Positions 47,548 to 58,830 of a stretch of 64,000 nt of DNA are shown here, in pieces. Position numbers and translations under genes: made by a program. Source of the stretch: Galeopsis tetrahit (taxonomy: Eukaryota; Streptophyta; Magnoliopsida; Lamiales; Lamiaceae); the NCBI GenBank assembly GCA_963675135.1, contig OY776121.1:65736265-65800264 (forward strand), given 5' to 3'. How positions within the stretch are numbered: the stretch's first letter is position 1; each line of letters starts with the position of its first letter. The notes beneath the pieces are model-generated. The model saw only the letters and a list, made by a program, of their open reading frames with translations, did not search any database and was not told the origin of the DNA.

Positions 47548-48759
47548 ACTGGCGCCGTCTGTGGGAAACGATTTAAAAGATTTTCTCACGAATTTCTATC
47601 TGTTCGAGTGATGGAATTGGAGATCGATTGACCATTGCTTGGTAAATTCTACGGGCAGTCCTTTGCCTAGATTTGACACAGGTTCCTCCTTAAGTTCTCT
47701 TATATATGCTGTAAATAATTTTACATGTTGGAATATAATTGCTTAATGATGCAAAGAAGTCAGATGCAATAAATGATTAATATGGACCATTGAGTGAGAT
47801 TTGAGAGCAGAATTCTCAATTGTGATATCTGATGTCATTATTAATGTCTTGATTGAGAAAGAATTGAAGGTTATATTAATGTCTTGATTTAAATGTCCAT
47901 AATCAATATAGTTCTGCTAGCAGTGTGAACTTGTTCGTTTGCGAAAATTCCTTTATTGTGAAAAATGTTCATTTCCGGAATTGAAAAATAAAACAAGAAA
48001 TCAAACAAGGTAGAAAGCTATTAGCATCTTGCTAAGCCCCGACTGGAGATTAATGGTGATTGTGTTGATTATGATGGGAGTAAGGTAAATTTGAATTATC
48101 TTAGGATGATATTATTAAACATATCCTAATATATGTTAAAATGAGAGATGAATGCTACGGTGATGCCTGAAATAAATTCATTGTGTTATTTTAATGAAGT
48201 GGTTTTACTGTTAATACGATTTATGATGCTATTGAAATTTCCTGTCACTCTGATTTCTCTAACATCCAAACATTGGATTTCCGCTAGTGATGAGATTTAA
48301 ACTGAAATAACAATTATGAGAATTAAAATGATTGGTATTGATAACTCTTGTCCTTGGCTCAAAGTCTAAGGGGATATGACATTACGTAAGGACTGTGCTG
48401 ATCAGGTTGATTTTGCTCTAAATAATATTTGATTGATAAAACTTCACACAGTGATGTATTATTATCATGGAATTATGAGTATAAGGATTGTCGAACATAT
48501 ATGTGGAGTGTGCAATTGCCTGCTCCAAGACTCCAGGAAGAGACTCGAGGCACCCCTATCTCTATAGGGGGTGATATCGTTGGCACGTCTGGAGCCCTCG
48601 GGAGTGGACCTGGCAAGGAGATACCTCCAGGCACTGCAGAGGACGACAACATTCGTGCCCCTCCACGAGCAGCAGAGTATTTAGGGCCTCGAGGTCCAAA
48701 ATCTAAACATGGGAGTACGAGGCAAAAATATGATAAGTGCATCGGTGCAACAGATCGAG
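47548..48759 (+). other. Retrotransposon leader region without clear coding sequence
   Basis: It starts with the primer-binding-like site (47550-47567). The rest is AT-rich untranslated sequence up to a short frame from 48429. That frame is Gly/Pro/Arg-rich (ISIGGDIVGTSGALGSGPGKE) and runs into the 60-bp array, with no recognisable domain. Confidence 0.6.
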
Positions 48760-49359
48760 TCTATCCAAGCTCTGGAGGATCTCTGGATAGGTTCAGAAGA
48801 TTTCAGATTGTAGATTAAGTCTACCCAAGTTCTGGAGGACCTCTAGGTAGGTTCAGAAGATTTCAGATTACAGATTAAGTCTATCCAAGCTCTGGAGGAC
48901 CTCTAGGTAGGTTCAGAAGATTTCAGATTACAGATTAAGTCTATCCAAGCTCTGGAGGATCTCTAGATAGGTTCAGAAGATTTCAGATTGTAGATTAAGT
49001 CTATCCAAGCTCTGGAGGATCTCTGGATAGGTTCAGAAGATTTCAGATTGTAGATTAAGTCTACCCAAGTTCTGGAGGACCTCTGGGTAGGTTCAGAAGA
49101 TTTCAGATTACAGATTAAGTCTATCCAAGCTCTGGAGGATCTCTGGATAGGTTCAGAAGGTTTCAGATTGTAGATTAAGTCTACCCAAGTTCTGGAGGAC
49201 CTCTGGGTAGGGTCAGAAGATTTCAGATTACAAATTAAGTCTATCCAAGCTCTGGAGGATCTCTGGATAGGTTCAGAAGATTTCAAATTATAGGTTGATT
49301 CTATCCAAGTCCTGGAGGATTTCGGGATAAGCTCGGAAATGGAAAGTGAAGATTGAGCC
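48760..49359 (+). repeat. Tandem array, 10 units of exactly 60 bp
   Basis: Units start at 48760 and every 60 bp to 49300. Each has a potential stem, CTATCCA...TGGATAG or CTACCCA...TGGGTAG, with a 16-nt loop. Units 1, 5, 6, 7, 8 and 9 pair perfectly. Units 2, 3, 4 and 10 have mismatches. The long antisense frame across it (48963-49286) is a by-product of the 60-bp period. Confidence 0.95.
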
Positions 49360-49425
49360 TATTTAGGTCCCTGAGATCAAGGCCAATAGCCCTAAACAGA
49401 CAAAACGATAAGTCCGAAAACTAGA

Positions 49426-49671
49426 GTGGGTGAGAGGATGATTGATTACCTGAAGCGGGTAGAGAACTTAAGAATCTTCAGAGCTGAAAAGTATCTCACC
49501 CTCGAAGAGGTGAGGCAAGCCAAGAGGCTGGAGGTGAAACCAGCTAGTGGAGAGAGGAAGAGAGAATCTACAGCAAGGAGGTCCAGCCTAGAAGCTCCCC
49601 GAAACTCCGGAGGAACAGGAAACCGCAATGCTGCGGGAGGATCCCGATCTGGGCCTCGAGGGACGTTTTAG
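49426..49671 (+). pseudogene. Possible gag remnant
   Basis: The 81-codon frame contains DYLKRVENLRIFRAEKYLTLEEVRQAKRLE, which looks like the end of a Ty3/gypsy gag domain. A basic Arg/Ser/Gly tail and a stop follow. No zinc knuckle and no pol follow. The assignment is from the look of the motif only. Confidence 0.4.
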
Positions 49672-51430
49672 AAATATACCCAACTGAGATTGGAACCTAC
49701 AGAGGTCTTGGAGGTTGCTGGAGATCATCCAGATCTGAAATTCCCTTATTTCATATTTAAATTATATAATTGAGGCTTATGGAGCTTATCTGAGCACTTA
49801 AGAGCCTGTGTGGGAGGCCCCTTTTTTGGTGTATCTTTACAGGATCAATTCGGGATTGATATACAAGTAAACCTGGAGAACCTAGAGGTCCTGGAGGAGC
49901 CCGAAAGAGCAGAGAACTATGGAGAACAAAACGAGTAGCTGGATTATGATATTTAGCCTGCTATGGTGCTGATCCCCAAATAACGAGTATATCGATACCA
50001 CCGGTTAGTACAAAATTTGATAAAGCTAAAAAAGGTTAGATCTTTTATGCTAACGATATTTTATAATGAGTATGTCATGATGAGTGTGACATGAATAAGC
50101 TATGATATTCGTTGATTCGATATTGTTATAAGTATGTCATTATGAGATTGATATGCGTATCATACTTTGTTTTCCCTAAATCAAGTACGACCCTCCTACT
50201 TTTACGTGATTATTATGTCTAGACGCTCTAGATGTGATGTTAAAATTTGAAAATTGACTTGAGATACTAGAGAGCATGAGTAGCACGTTGAGTTTATGTG
50301 GTTACTATATGCTCTAGAATCCATGACTAAGGACTAATAATGATTCGTGACTTCAGAATGTGGGGCTAACATACTTATCTATGAATTTTGTATGATTGAC
50401 ATGCCTCGATATTCTAGATGTGACTTCAGATTTCAGATTAAGCTTGTATGATTGAAGCTCCACCGAGCCTAGCTGCTGAAGCTGACCAAACCCTCCCCAG
50501 GGTGCTGAAATTTGATATTCAAAAGTTGAGAAGAGCTGAATAAAGGACCAGCCCCCGCAGCTTCTGGAGAAGCTCGAGCTTTGCAGTTAAGATACTACGT
50601 CTTGGGTGGCCAATTATACAAACGATCGTTGACCCATCCCTATCTAAGATGTCTCCCGAAGGAGATTACGTGATAAAAGAAACCCATGAAGGATGAGCAG
50701 GAAGTCATGAGGGCTACAAGGCTACTGTAAAGAAGGATATACTCAAGAGTCGATCTATTAGGTGAGTAAGATCATCTAGGGTGTTGAGATGCGATATTCG
50801 GAGACAATCATGATGACGGACCTTGCAAATGCCTTACACTTCGATGCTTAAAGGGGGTGATGAAGGGTCTAGGCCTACTACCTCCGAGATGCTGATATGA
50901 AGCCACGTAAGTGAAAAGTGTATATTTTACCTTTTTACTTTAAATTTTACTTTGTGATATGATATGTGTTACCTAGACATAGTTGTTTAGAACATAAAAC
51001 CTCGAAGCATATGAGCATTTGCTAAAGCTTCAGGAATGATTGATTTGAGAAATGCTAAGGTGATTACTTAGGAGAATTTCGTGATTGAATCGAGAGAATG
51101 ATTGAGAATTTAGGCATGGTTAAGAACGTGTTTTTGATTAGCGATGAGTCTAATTTTTTCTAAATTATGTTAAAAGGTATGTTTATCTTTGATGAATATT
51201 TGAAGATTTTATGAGATGTGATGAAAACATTTGGAGATTTTTGGAAACTTGTATGAGCACATATTTCCTAACAATTTAAGATATGATTCATAAGCATACT
51301 TTGAGCATCCTGAAACGCGTGAGGGCTAACCACCCTGAGTAGCCGGATGGCTAAGTTTGAAAATTAGGAGTGATGAAATGATGAAGGATCTGTAGATCAC
51401 TGAGCATATATGAGATATGAGAGTTCAAAA
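49672..51430 (+). other. Non-coding interior of the LTR retrotransposon
   Basis: No frame of note and no known domain. The sequence holds scattered words related to the arrays (ctggaggatc, gagctccagag) but no regular period. Confidence 0.6.
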
Positions 51431-52779
51431 GTGAGAAACACTCAGAGGCCTAGAGGCCGAGGTGCTCCAGAGAGCCGTCATCTTACTTGAGACCCAAGTG
51501 GGTTACTGAAATGAGAAGATTTTATGAATCAAAATCTTTTAAGAATAAGAGTGAGAAACACTCAGAGGCCTAGAGGCCGAGAAGCTCCAGAGAGCCCTCA
51601 CCATGTTTGAAACCCAAAAGTGTTAATCAATGAAATGAGAAGATTTTATGAATCAAAATCTTTTAAGAATGAGAGTGAGAAACACTCAGAGGCCTAGAGG
51701 CCGAGGAGCTCCAGAGAGCCCTCACCAGGCTTGAAACCCAAAAGGGTTAATCAATGAAATGAGAAGATTTTATGAATCAAAATCTTTTAAGAATAAGAGT
51801 GAGAAACACTCAGAGGCCTAGAGGCCGAGGTGCTCCAGAGAGCCCTCATCTTACTTGAGACCCAAGTGGGTTACTGAAATGAGAAGATTTTATGAATCAA
51901 AATCTTTTAAGAATAAGAGTGAGAAACACTCAGAGGCCTAGAGGCCGAGGAGCTCCAGAGAGCCCTCACCATGTTTGAAACCCAAAAGGGTTAATCAATG
52001 AAATGAGAAGATTTTATGAATCAAAATCTTTTAAGAATGAGAGTGAGAAACACTCAGAGGCCTAGAGGCCGAGGAGCTCCAGAGAGCCCTCACCATGCTT
52101 GAAACCCAAAAGGGTTAATCAATGAAATGAGAAGATTTTATGAATCAAAATCTTTTAAGAATAAGAGTGAGAAACACTCAGAGGCCTAGAGGCCGAGGTG
52201 CTCCAGAGAGCCCTCATCTTACTTGAGACCCAAGTGGGTTACTAAAATGAGAAGATTTTATGAATCAAAATCTTTTAAGAATAAGAGTGAGAAACACTCA
52301 GAGGCCTAGAGGCCGAGGAGCTCCAGAGAGCCCTCACCATGTTTGAAACCCAAAAGGGTTAATCAATGAAATGAGAAGATTTTATGAATCAAAATCTTTT
52401 AAGAATGAGAGTGAGAAACACTCAGAGGCCTAGAGGCCGAGGAGCTCCAGAGAGCCCTCACCATGCTTGAAACCCAAAAGGGTTAATCAATGAAATGAGA
52501 AGATTTTATGAATCAAAATCTTTTAAGAATAAGAGTGAGAAACACTCAGAGGCCTAGAGGCCGAGGTGCTCCAGAGAGCCCTCACCATGCTTGGAACCCA
52601 AAAGGGTTAGTCAATGAAATGAGAAGATTTTATGAATCAAAATCTTTTAATAATGAGAGTGAGAAACACTCGGAGGCCTAGGGGCCGAGGAGCTCCAGAG
52701 AGTCCTCACCCTGATGGAAACCCAAAAGGATTAATCAATGAAAAGAAAGGTTTTATGAATCAAAATCTTTTAAACGAAA
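51431..52779 (+). repeat. Higher-order tandem array (120/124/124 bp, 368-bp super-unit)
   Basis: gtgagaaacactcagagg starts units at 51431, 51551, 51675, 51799, 51919, 52043, 52167, 52287, 52411, 52535 and 52659. Spacings are 120, 124, 124, repeated three times, then 124 and 121. The 120-bp unit has ggtgctccag and caagtgggttactg. The 124-bp units have ggagctccag and aaaagggttaatcaatg. Every unit carries the perfect hairpin AAGATTTT-atgaatc-AAAATCTT. Confidence 0.95.
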
Positions 52780-53173
52780 GTGAGAGACAAGTAGAGGCTC
52801 AGAGGCCAAGGAGAACTGGGGAGCATCTCCCCATAACTAAGACCCAAGATGGGTACTTAGAAAACAAAAATTTGGCTAAAAGTCAAGGAAAACCTCCTCG
52901 AGCCACTTGAAACCAGAGGTGATTCCTTGAAAGGGGGAGAGATTCCCTAAAGTTCTTGAGAAAACTCTTTGAAGGTTATGAAGCCAAGAGTCAGGTCATT
53001 GCCAAATTATAGGTGGCCAAGGCAGAAAAATCTCCGAAGGGGAGCACTTTTGAAATTCCTCTCCGAAGCAAGAATAATACACGTCTCTCCAGAAACGCCT
53101 CTGTATTAGGCTCACTGGAATTTTCTACTCTCACAAAAGATATACCCCTTTTACGAGAGTAGGGGGGAGTAGA

Positions 53174-53902
53174 TGATGCGGCCTAAAAATGTCATCCGAT
53201 AAGAAGTCGACACGTGTATGGAGGATAGGATAAAAGTGGAAGTATTGGATTATGGAATACTCTCTGGATAAAGAATTTCTCCTGGAAGTCCCTCTGGAGG
53301 GAGCTCCACCCGGAGAGAAACATCAGGAAGACTTAGTCTTGATATGAATTGGTAGACCGAGAATATAGGAGAACTCCGCAAGAATCGGACTAAGATTGAC
53401 CAAAGAAAGATTCTTCTCTCCTTCATTGTAGTGGAAAGAGTCCACTAGGGAGAGTGGCCCCGGTCTTTCCGGAGGTGGAGAGAAGGGAAGACTCGGTCCA
53501 CTCGGCAGGGCCGAGTCTTAGAGGCAGCTCCGAGATAAGGGGAGGCTCTAACTTCTTCCCAAGAGAAAGGCTCTATAAATAGGTAAAGCAAGATACATTT
53601 CGAGGTTAGACTTTTTACTCTTACAAGACTGAATATATTTCTTATTATTATACATTGCGAGATCCTTTGAGAGCTTGATTTGATAAATCAAGGACTTTGA
53701 AGTCCTTGTGATATACGAAGATTCTTATACTGACTTGAGCGTCGGAGCGTCCGCACCGGAGCCCCCTCCGGTGTGTCTTTTGCAGGTCCTTGGAGGATCA
53801 TTCCAGCGGAAGGAGTGTACCCAAATCAGGTCTAAGCACTCGGGAATTTGGATATCTGATCCCGAGAATATATAATCCGACCGTGCAATTTTTGGCACAT
53901 CA
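53174..53902 (+). repeat. 3' LTR of the non-autonomous element
   Basis: It is 729 bp with five substitutions against the 5' LTR, preceded by a polypurine tract and followed by the TSD gtagg. Confidence 0.92.
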
Positions 53903-55002
53903 GTAGGATTTTGAAATTTTGTTACAGATCTAAACAAAAAATTAGGGTTTTGATAAATTAGGGTTTTGATTTTTTTGGTTTTTGAATTTGTCCGGAATTT
54001 TTTTTCGAATCCAGTTCTTTATTCGATTTTTTTTCCGAACATTATGTCTGATTTCTTTTTTCGGACAAATGAAAATTGTTTTGGAATTTATTTTGAACAC
54101 AATGACTTTGTTTTGGAAAAACTTTCGAACATATTCACTTTGTTTGGTTAAAATTTTCGAACAACTTTTTTTGTTCGAACAATGTTGATATGTCCGAAAA
54201 AAAATCGCGAACACCTCTTTTTTTTCGGACAATGTTGATTTGTCCGAAAAAAAATTGCGAACATCTCTTATTTTTTAATTTTGTGTTTTTTAAAGAATGT
54301 TTTTTTTTTAAAAATTATGGTGATGGTGGGATGATTCTGGTAAAATGAGACGGGTGGGTGTACGGTGGTGGTGGTGGGGGAAGATTTTTGGGGCAGGTGT
54401 TGGTGGTGGAGAAGATTTTTGGGTGGTGTTAAAGAGTGTTGATTAACATAATGGTGGGTGTACTCATCTTTCGTTTTTTTTTTTAAATTTACACGAGGGT
54501 ATATTGGACATTTTACAAGCTCTCTTAGATGAAAAAAAAGTTTGGTGGGTGTCCTCATAGGATCCTTGGGTGCCTTTAGCCGCGCCCTTTATTTTCTAAA
54601 TGAAGCTGCTAGCATATTTACCAAAAATTCTGGTGGGCCATGGCTTTTTTTTTTTTGTAGCATCACCATTCACGTGACAAGTTAAATAAATAATTGCAAA
54701 TGGGCTTGCACTTGTCCAGCTCAAATTAATAAATAACATGGCTCAAATGCAATCATTTTCTTCTTCTTTTTCTTTCTTGGCCCAATTCACTTTTTCTTCT
54801 ATTCTCGATTTATTCCTTCGATTGACTCACAATATAATTGAGACGTGTTTTGCTTCAAAAATCATTAATTCACCTATAAAAATAGCAAACAACACTCTTA
54901 CTCCAAATCAAGTGCAATTAGTTAATTTAGTGTAAATAATGCAAGAAATCCTATCAAATTAAGCAAAATAAATCCATGAATTTCAAGAAATTTTTACACT
55001 AA

Positions 55003-56190
55003 TCACCTCTCCCTGCTCTTTGTTTATCATTTGAGATGTGTGATCCTTCGCCCTTATCACAAGCGGACGTGCAAGTATCTGAACAGAGAAAGAATTTGCG
55101 AGCACGTCGGTCTTCGCGTTACTCCCCATCATATTCTAAGGGAATTTCCTCCAGGTAAGTTTCATATTCTCATACCATCTTTGTTTTTCTGTTTGCCTGT
55201 TTTAAATGTATGTCTAATATACTTCTTTTGTCACTTTTTCAGTTCCGCCGACTGTCATAATCTGTCTTCCTCGAAAGACGAACATCCCTAAGATCTTTTA
55301 AAACATGATTCTTAACATGCTCGAGAACTCCATGATCAGGGAAACGGCCGAGCAAGTGGCCAAAGTAAAACGTCCCTCGAAGGGAAAGAAAATGAAGCAT
55401 GCCCTAGGTGAGGGTACTTCTACCCAGGCCGTGCGGCAAAAAGCCAACATTCCTCGCCCACCTCGTCATGGTGGGTCTTCAACTATTCCAACTGTTCAAA
55501 CTTCTCAGACTTCTCCAATCCAAAGTTCGCCGATCAGGACTTCTCCTCGCTCGAGCCCTAGTGATCAAAGGGCCGAGGTTGCTGTGAACGTTTCTTCCCC
55601 CTCTCCGGCGAGGGATCCTCGAGATGATACTGTGCTCGGATGGGACCCCGAGAAAGTTTCCAGGTATGGATCTCAACATTTTCTTCTCGATGTTTCTTTA
55701 TTCAACATATTTCTCATTTTTCTTTTATATTTAGGTTGAGCTCTGGTCGTCGCCGATCAGAAGATGTCCTCAACTATTTGCGATTAAGATCTCTGACAGG
55801 TCAACATCTCGATGAGATTGATCCTGCCACTCGCCTGGCAATGTCTTCCATTCCTCGCGCTCTGACGAGGACTATGGTATCTGACGCGATCCGTCAAGAG
55901 GCCCTCAACATGCTCATGACATTTATGTTCATACTGCTCATGTGGCCTTCTTTATTGAACAATTGAAGTTACAACTTCACGAAACCTCCGAGAAGCTTAC
56001 TGTGGCCCTCGGGAATTTCAATACGGTGAAGGACCTCCATGACAAGGCTGACAAAAGGAGGGCGTATACTGAGGAGAAACTTACTGAAGCTGCCCGCCAC
56101 ATCCAGGATTTGGAGACCGAGGTGCTGGACTTGAAGCTTGTTATTGAAGGCCTTAAAGAGGAGAAAACCGAGCTCGCTGATTCACGTATT
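55003..56190 (+). pseudogene. Gag-like protein, middle piece (linker and coiled coil)
   Basis: A frame near 55040-55290 with an intron-like gtaag (55154) ends in a stop. From ATG 55305 a basic, Ser/Pro-rich stretch (KRPSKGKKMKH...TSQTSPIQSSPIRTS...GWDPEKVSR) runs to a donor at 55664. It resumes at 55735 (LSSGRRRSEDVLNYLRL...). A frameshift near 55915 leads into IEQLKLQLHETSEKLTVAL...EEKLTEAARHIQDLETEVLDLKLVIEGLKEEKTELADS, a clear coiled coil. The frame is cut near 56190 by the next insertion. It continues the gene begun at 41382. Confidence 0.6.
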
Positions 56191-57232
56191 ATGCAACACT
56201 AAAATACACGACCGTAAGTATACGGCGTCTATCGTAGCGTGATAAGTACGAGGTCGATCCCACGAGGAGGTGTGGTATAAAAGTGAAGTTTGTCGATGGA
56301 ATTCTAAATAGACGTGATCGATAAAATGGAATGGTGAATTACCCTAAAATTGCCTACCAAATGTCACGAATAAACAATAAAAGAGTAATATAAAATCGAT
56401 CAATGAATGCTCATGCAAATCACAAAACGAGAGAAAATATAGATGTACTCAAAGATGAGAAAGTAGGTTCCAAAGCACATGCAATACTAATGAATCCATC
56501 TATGATTAACTATCTACTTAAGTGGTGTTCATGCTTTGTCTATAAGATTGATCACATAATAATGAATTAAAAGTTTCTTCAATCCAAATAATTCAAAGGA
56601 AATATCACACAACTTAGTATCTCAACCTAAATTGCACAATAGAACCCAATCAAGCTCCTAGGATCATCACACATCTCCCTAATCATTAATCATCTTTCAA
56701 TCTCACAATAAAATTAGGCCAAATGCTTGCAATCAATCAAAATAGATTTCTCAACCTAATTCAATTAACTAAGATTAACATATCACCATTGTACACTAAT
56801 GACATGTTTTGCAATGAAAATCAAGCATCCAAATAGAATTAAGCCGCCAAACACCAAATAAGCAAAACATTAATTCATAAACTTCATCAAAAGTATTTAC
56901 AGGGCTCTAGAACCAAAAGTGTTCTAGACAATCAACAACATAATAAAATTAACAAAATCAAAAGAAATAACTAAATAAAAAGAGAGAGAAATAGAAAGTT
57001 TAGTCTAAAGGGGGTGTTTTGAAACACTCCAAACTGCTTCCAGAATCACTTTTTTTAAAGTTGTCCTCTCACAGCTTTTACTTTTGAGAAGTGCTTTTAA
57101 GTTGTTTATAGAGTTTGCAAACACCCCAAAAGTATGATGGGGAATGAAAATTCCAAGCTATTGATGCCTTCCTTGCATGAATTGATGAAGAATTGAAGAA
57201 GTTATGGCCAAATCACCTCCAATTGTGTGTTT

Positions 57233-57660
57233 CTATGTGTGGAATTTGAAGAATTGGGGAAGAGTCCTTTTGATTTTAAGAATGAGGGCTTATACAGTAG
57301 AAACTCTATAAATTAATAATCTTGGGAACACTCAAATTTATTAATTAAAAGAGTTATTAATTTATCTATAAATTAATAATTATTAGTTTATACATTAATT
57401 AATATTTTATTAATTTATGGAGTATTAAAATACTTTATTAATTTATCTATGTGTGGAATTTAAAGAATTGGGGAAGAGTCCTTTTGATTTTAAGAATGAG
57501 GGCTTATACAGTAGAAACTCTATAAATTAATAATCTTGGGAACACTCAAATTTATTAATTAAAAGAGTTATTAATTTATCTATAAATTAATAATTATTAG
57601 TTTATACATTAATTAATATTTTATTAATTTACGGAGTATTAAAATACTTTATTTAGAAAC
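57233..57660 (+). repeat. 214-bp tandem duplication
   Basis: 57233-57446 is repeated at 57447-57660 with few changes. The unit includes 62 bp of flank plus the first 152 bp of the Emigrant-like element. Confidence 0.9.
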
Positions 57661-58222
57661 ACCCTTTCAAACTTCCACCTGTAATTAATTATTGTATATC
57701 AAATGAATGAAGACATAATTTGAAAGAATCCTTCAATCTTGCACATTATTATGCTTCTTGTATTCATTGTATCACTTTATGAACATTACAAAATATTTTT
57801 TATATAAATATACAAGATCAAAATATGCTAACACAAACAAAATCATACACTTATGAGGCTATTAAATCAACAATCACGTTGAATATTTTTTTGTTGAGCT
57901 ATGAGAAAACACACCATAAGTTCTTACAATGATAAGGAAAATTAGAGACAAGATTCAAGGTGAAATTAATTTCAACAAAAACAAAAGACAATTGAGTCAT
58001 TTTTCAAAAAATCTTCATAAATCATTCATGTAATATGTAATATATAAGAAATTATTAATTTATATTTTATATGGGGTCTATAAGAATTATAAAAAATGTA
58101 TTATCTTATAATTTTAGCGAGTTTATTAATTTAGCACCTTATCCCCGAGTTGGGACCGGCCAAAAATATTATTTTAGAGAGTTTATTAATTAATCGAGTA
58201 TTAATTTATAGAGTTTCTAATG
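57295..58222. mobile_element. Emigrant/Lemi1-like (pogo) MITE
   Basis: The ends CAGTAGAAACTCTATAAATT and ...AATTTATAGAGTTTCTAATG are the typical Emigrant-type TIRs, flanked by TA (57293-57294 and 58223-58224). The left end is present twice because of the tandem duplication. The element is AT-rich and non-coding. Confidence 0.75.
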
Positions 58223-58339
58223 TATAGTGTTGGGGTAGGGTTTGGGTGCAAGAATTGCAAGTTAGTCCCTAAAAAATGGCTAAATTGGACAAAATGCACC
58301 GAAAATGGGGTAGCACGGTCGTGCAAAATCAAGCTTTAG

Positions 58340-58830
58340 TCTTCCAGGTGCTCGGCCGAGCAGGCGGCTCGCCCGTGCTCGGCATGATGGTGGGATGGGA
58401 AGAGCTCGGTCGTGGTGGTTTCTCAGCTGTGGCACGCGTATTCAGCAATTTCTCGGGCTCGGCCGAGAATGGTGCTCGGCTGTGGCATGCATCGCCCCTG
58501 TTTCCTCGAGCTCGACCGAGAAGGGTGCTCGGTCGTGGCATGTGTTGCTTGGAAATTCTTGGGCTCGGCCGAGAATGTTGCTCGGCCGTGGCCACCCTTT
58601 GCCCCAAAAACCTGTCTCGAGCGTCCCTATTCCGAGTTGGAGGCTCGTCTGTGGCCTTTGGATTGTGCCTTGGGAGCAGCTCGACCGTGCTCCTTGCTCG
58701 GCCGAGGCATGTGGAGGCCTCAAAAATTCTGTCTCGAGGGTCCCAATTATGTGCATGGTGCTCGACCGTGGCCTGAGTTTGGCTTGAAAAATGGCTCGGC
58801 CGAGGCATGAGCTCGGCCGTGCTCTCGGTC
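58340..58830. repeat. CTCGGCCGAG palindrome block
   Basis: The perfect palindrome CTCGGCCGAG occurs at 58351, 58458, 58564, 58697 and 58795. Variants such as gctcggtcgtggc, gctcgaccgtg and gctcggccgtggc lie between. Several long frames on both strands arise from this biased sequence. None shows a domain. Confidence 0.85.

Larger units (their letters stand above)
46819..53902 (+). mobile_element. Young non-autonomous LTR retrotransposon with tandem-array interior
   Basis: Two 729-bp LTRs (46819-47547 and 53174-53902) begin TGATGCGG, end GGCACATCA and differ at five positions. The TSD gtagg is at 46814-46818 and 53903-53907. A primer-binding-like tggcgccgtctgtgggaa (47550) and a polypurine tract (aggggggagtaga, 53161-53173) are in place. 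The 5.6-kb interior has no protease, RT or integrase, only a short gag-like remnant and two tandem arrays. It must have been mobilised in trans, probably by a Ty3/gypsy relative. Confidence 0.92.
46180..54587. mobile_element. Family B foldback MULE (copy B3) split by an LTR retrotransposon
   Basis: The ends GGGCGTGGCTAAAGGCACCC and ...GGGTGCCTTTAGCCGCGCCC are inverted copies with one extra mismatch. The 9-bp TSD tttattttc (46171-46179 and 54588-54596) is perfect although the two ends are 8.4 kb apart. Without the retrotransposon it is about 1.3 kb. The C-rich island ends in gaaggtaag at the insertion point, and the right part has TTTTTCGGAC / TTCGAACA core words. Confidence 0.9.
42672..55002 (+). 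mobile_element. Helitron-like element carrying three foldback MULEs
   Basis: The 5' end A|TCCCCACAAGCGTATGGG is comparable with TCTCTCAAGTATAAGAGG of the element at 10282. The 3' end is TTTTTACACTAA|T. No TSD is seen. Inner blocks match the other two copies (caactctcgttgca, gaggagggtttcccctcaatgag). Removing it rejoins ctataaga|tcacctctcc in the gag-like gene. Nearly all its length is later insertions. There is no Rep/helicase. Confidence 0.5.

Noticed and set aside
48963..49286. Antisense frame with a repeated 20-residue unit
   Set aside because: It is produced by the 60-bp tandem array, whose period is a multiple of three. No start context or homologue is apparent.
48760..49359. CRISPR-like look of regularly spaced repeats
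   Set aside because: The whole 60-bp unit is repeated with no unique spacers. It lies in a plant retrotransposon.
53725..53937. Minus-strand frame in the 3' LTR
   Set aside because: The same sequence exists in the 5' LTR without a matching context. LTRs of this type do not encode proteins.
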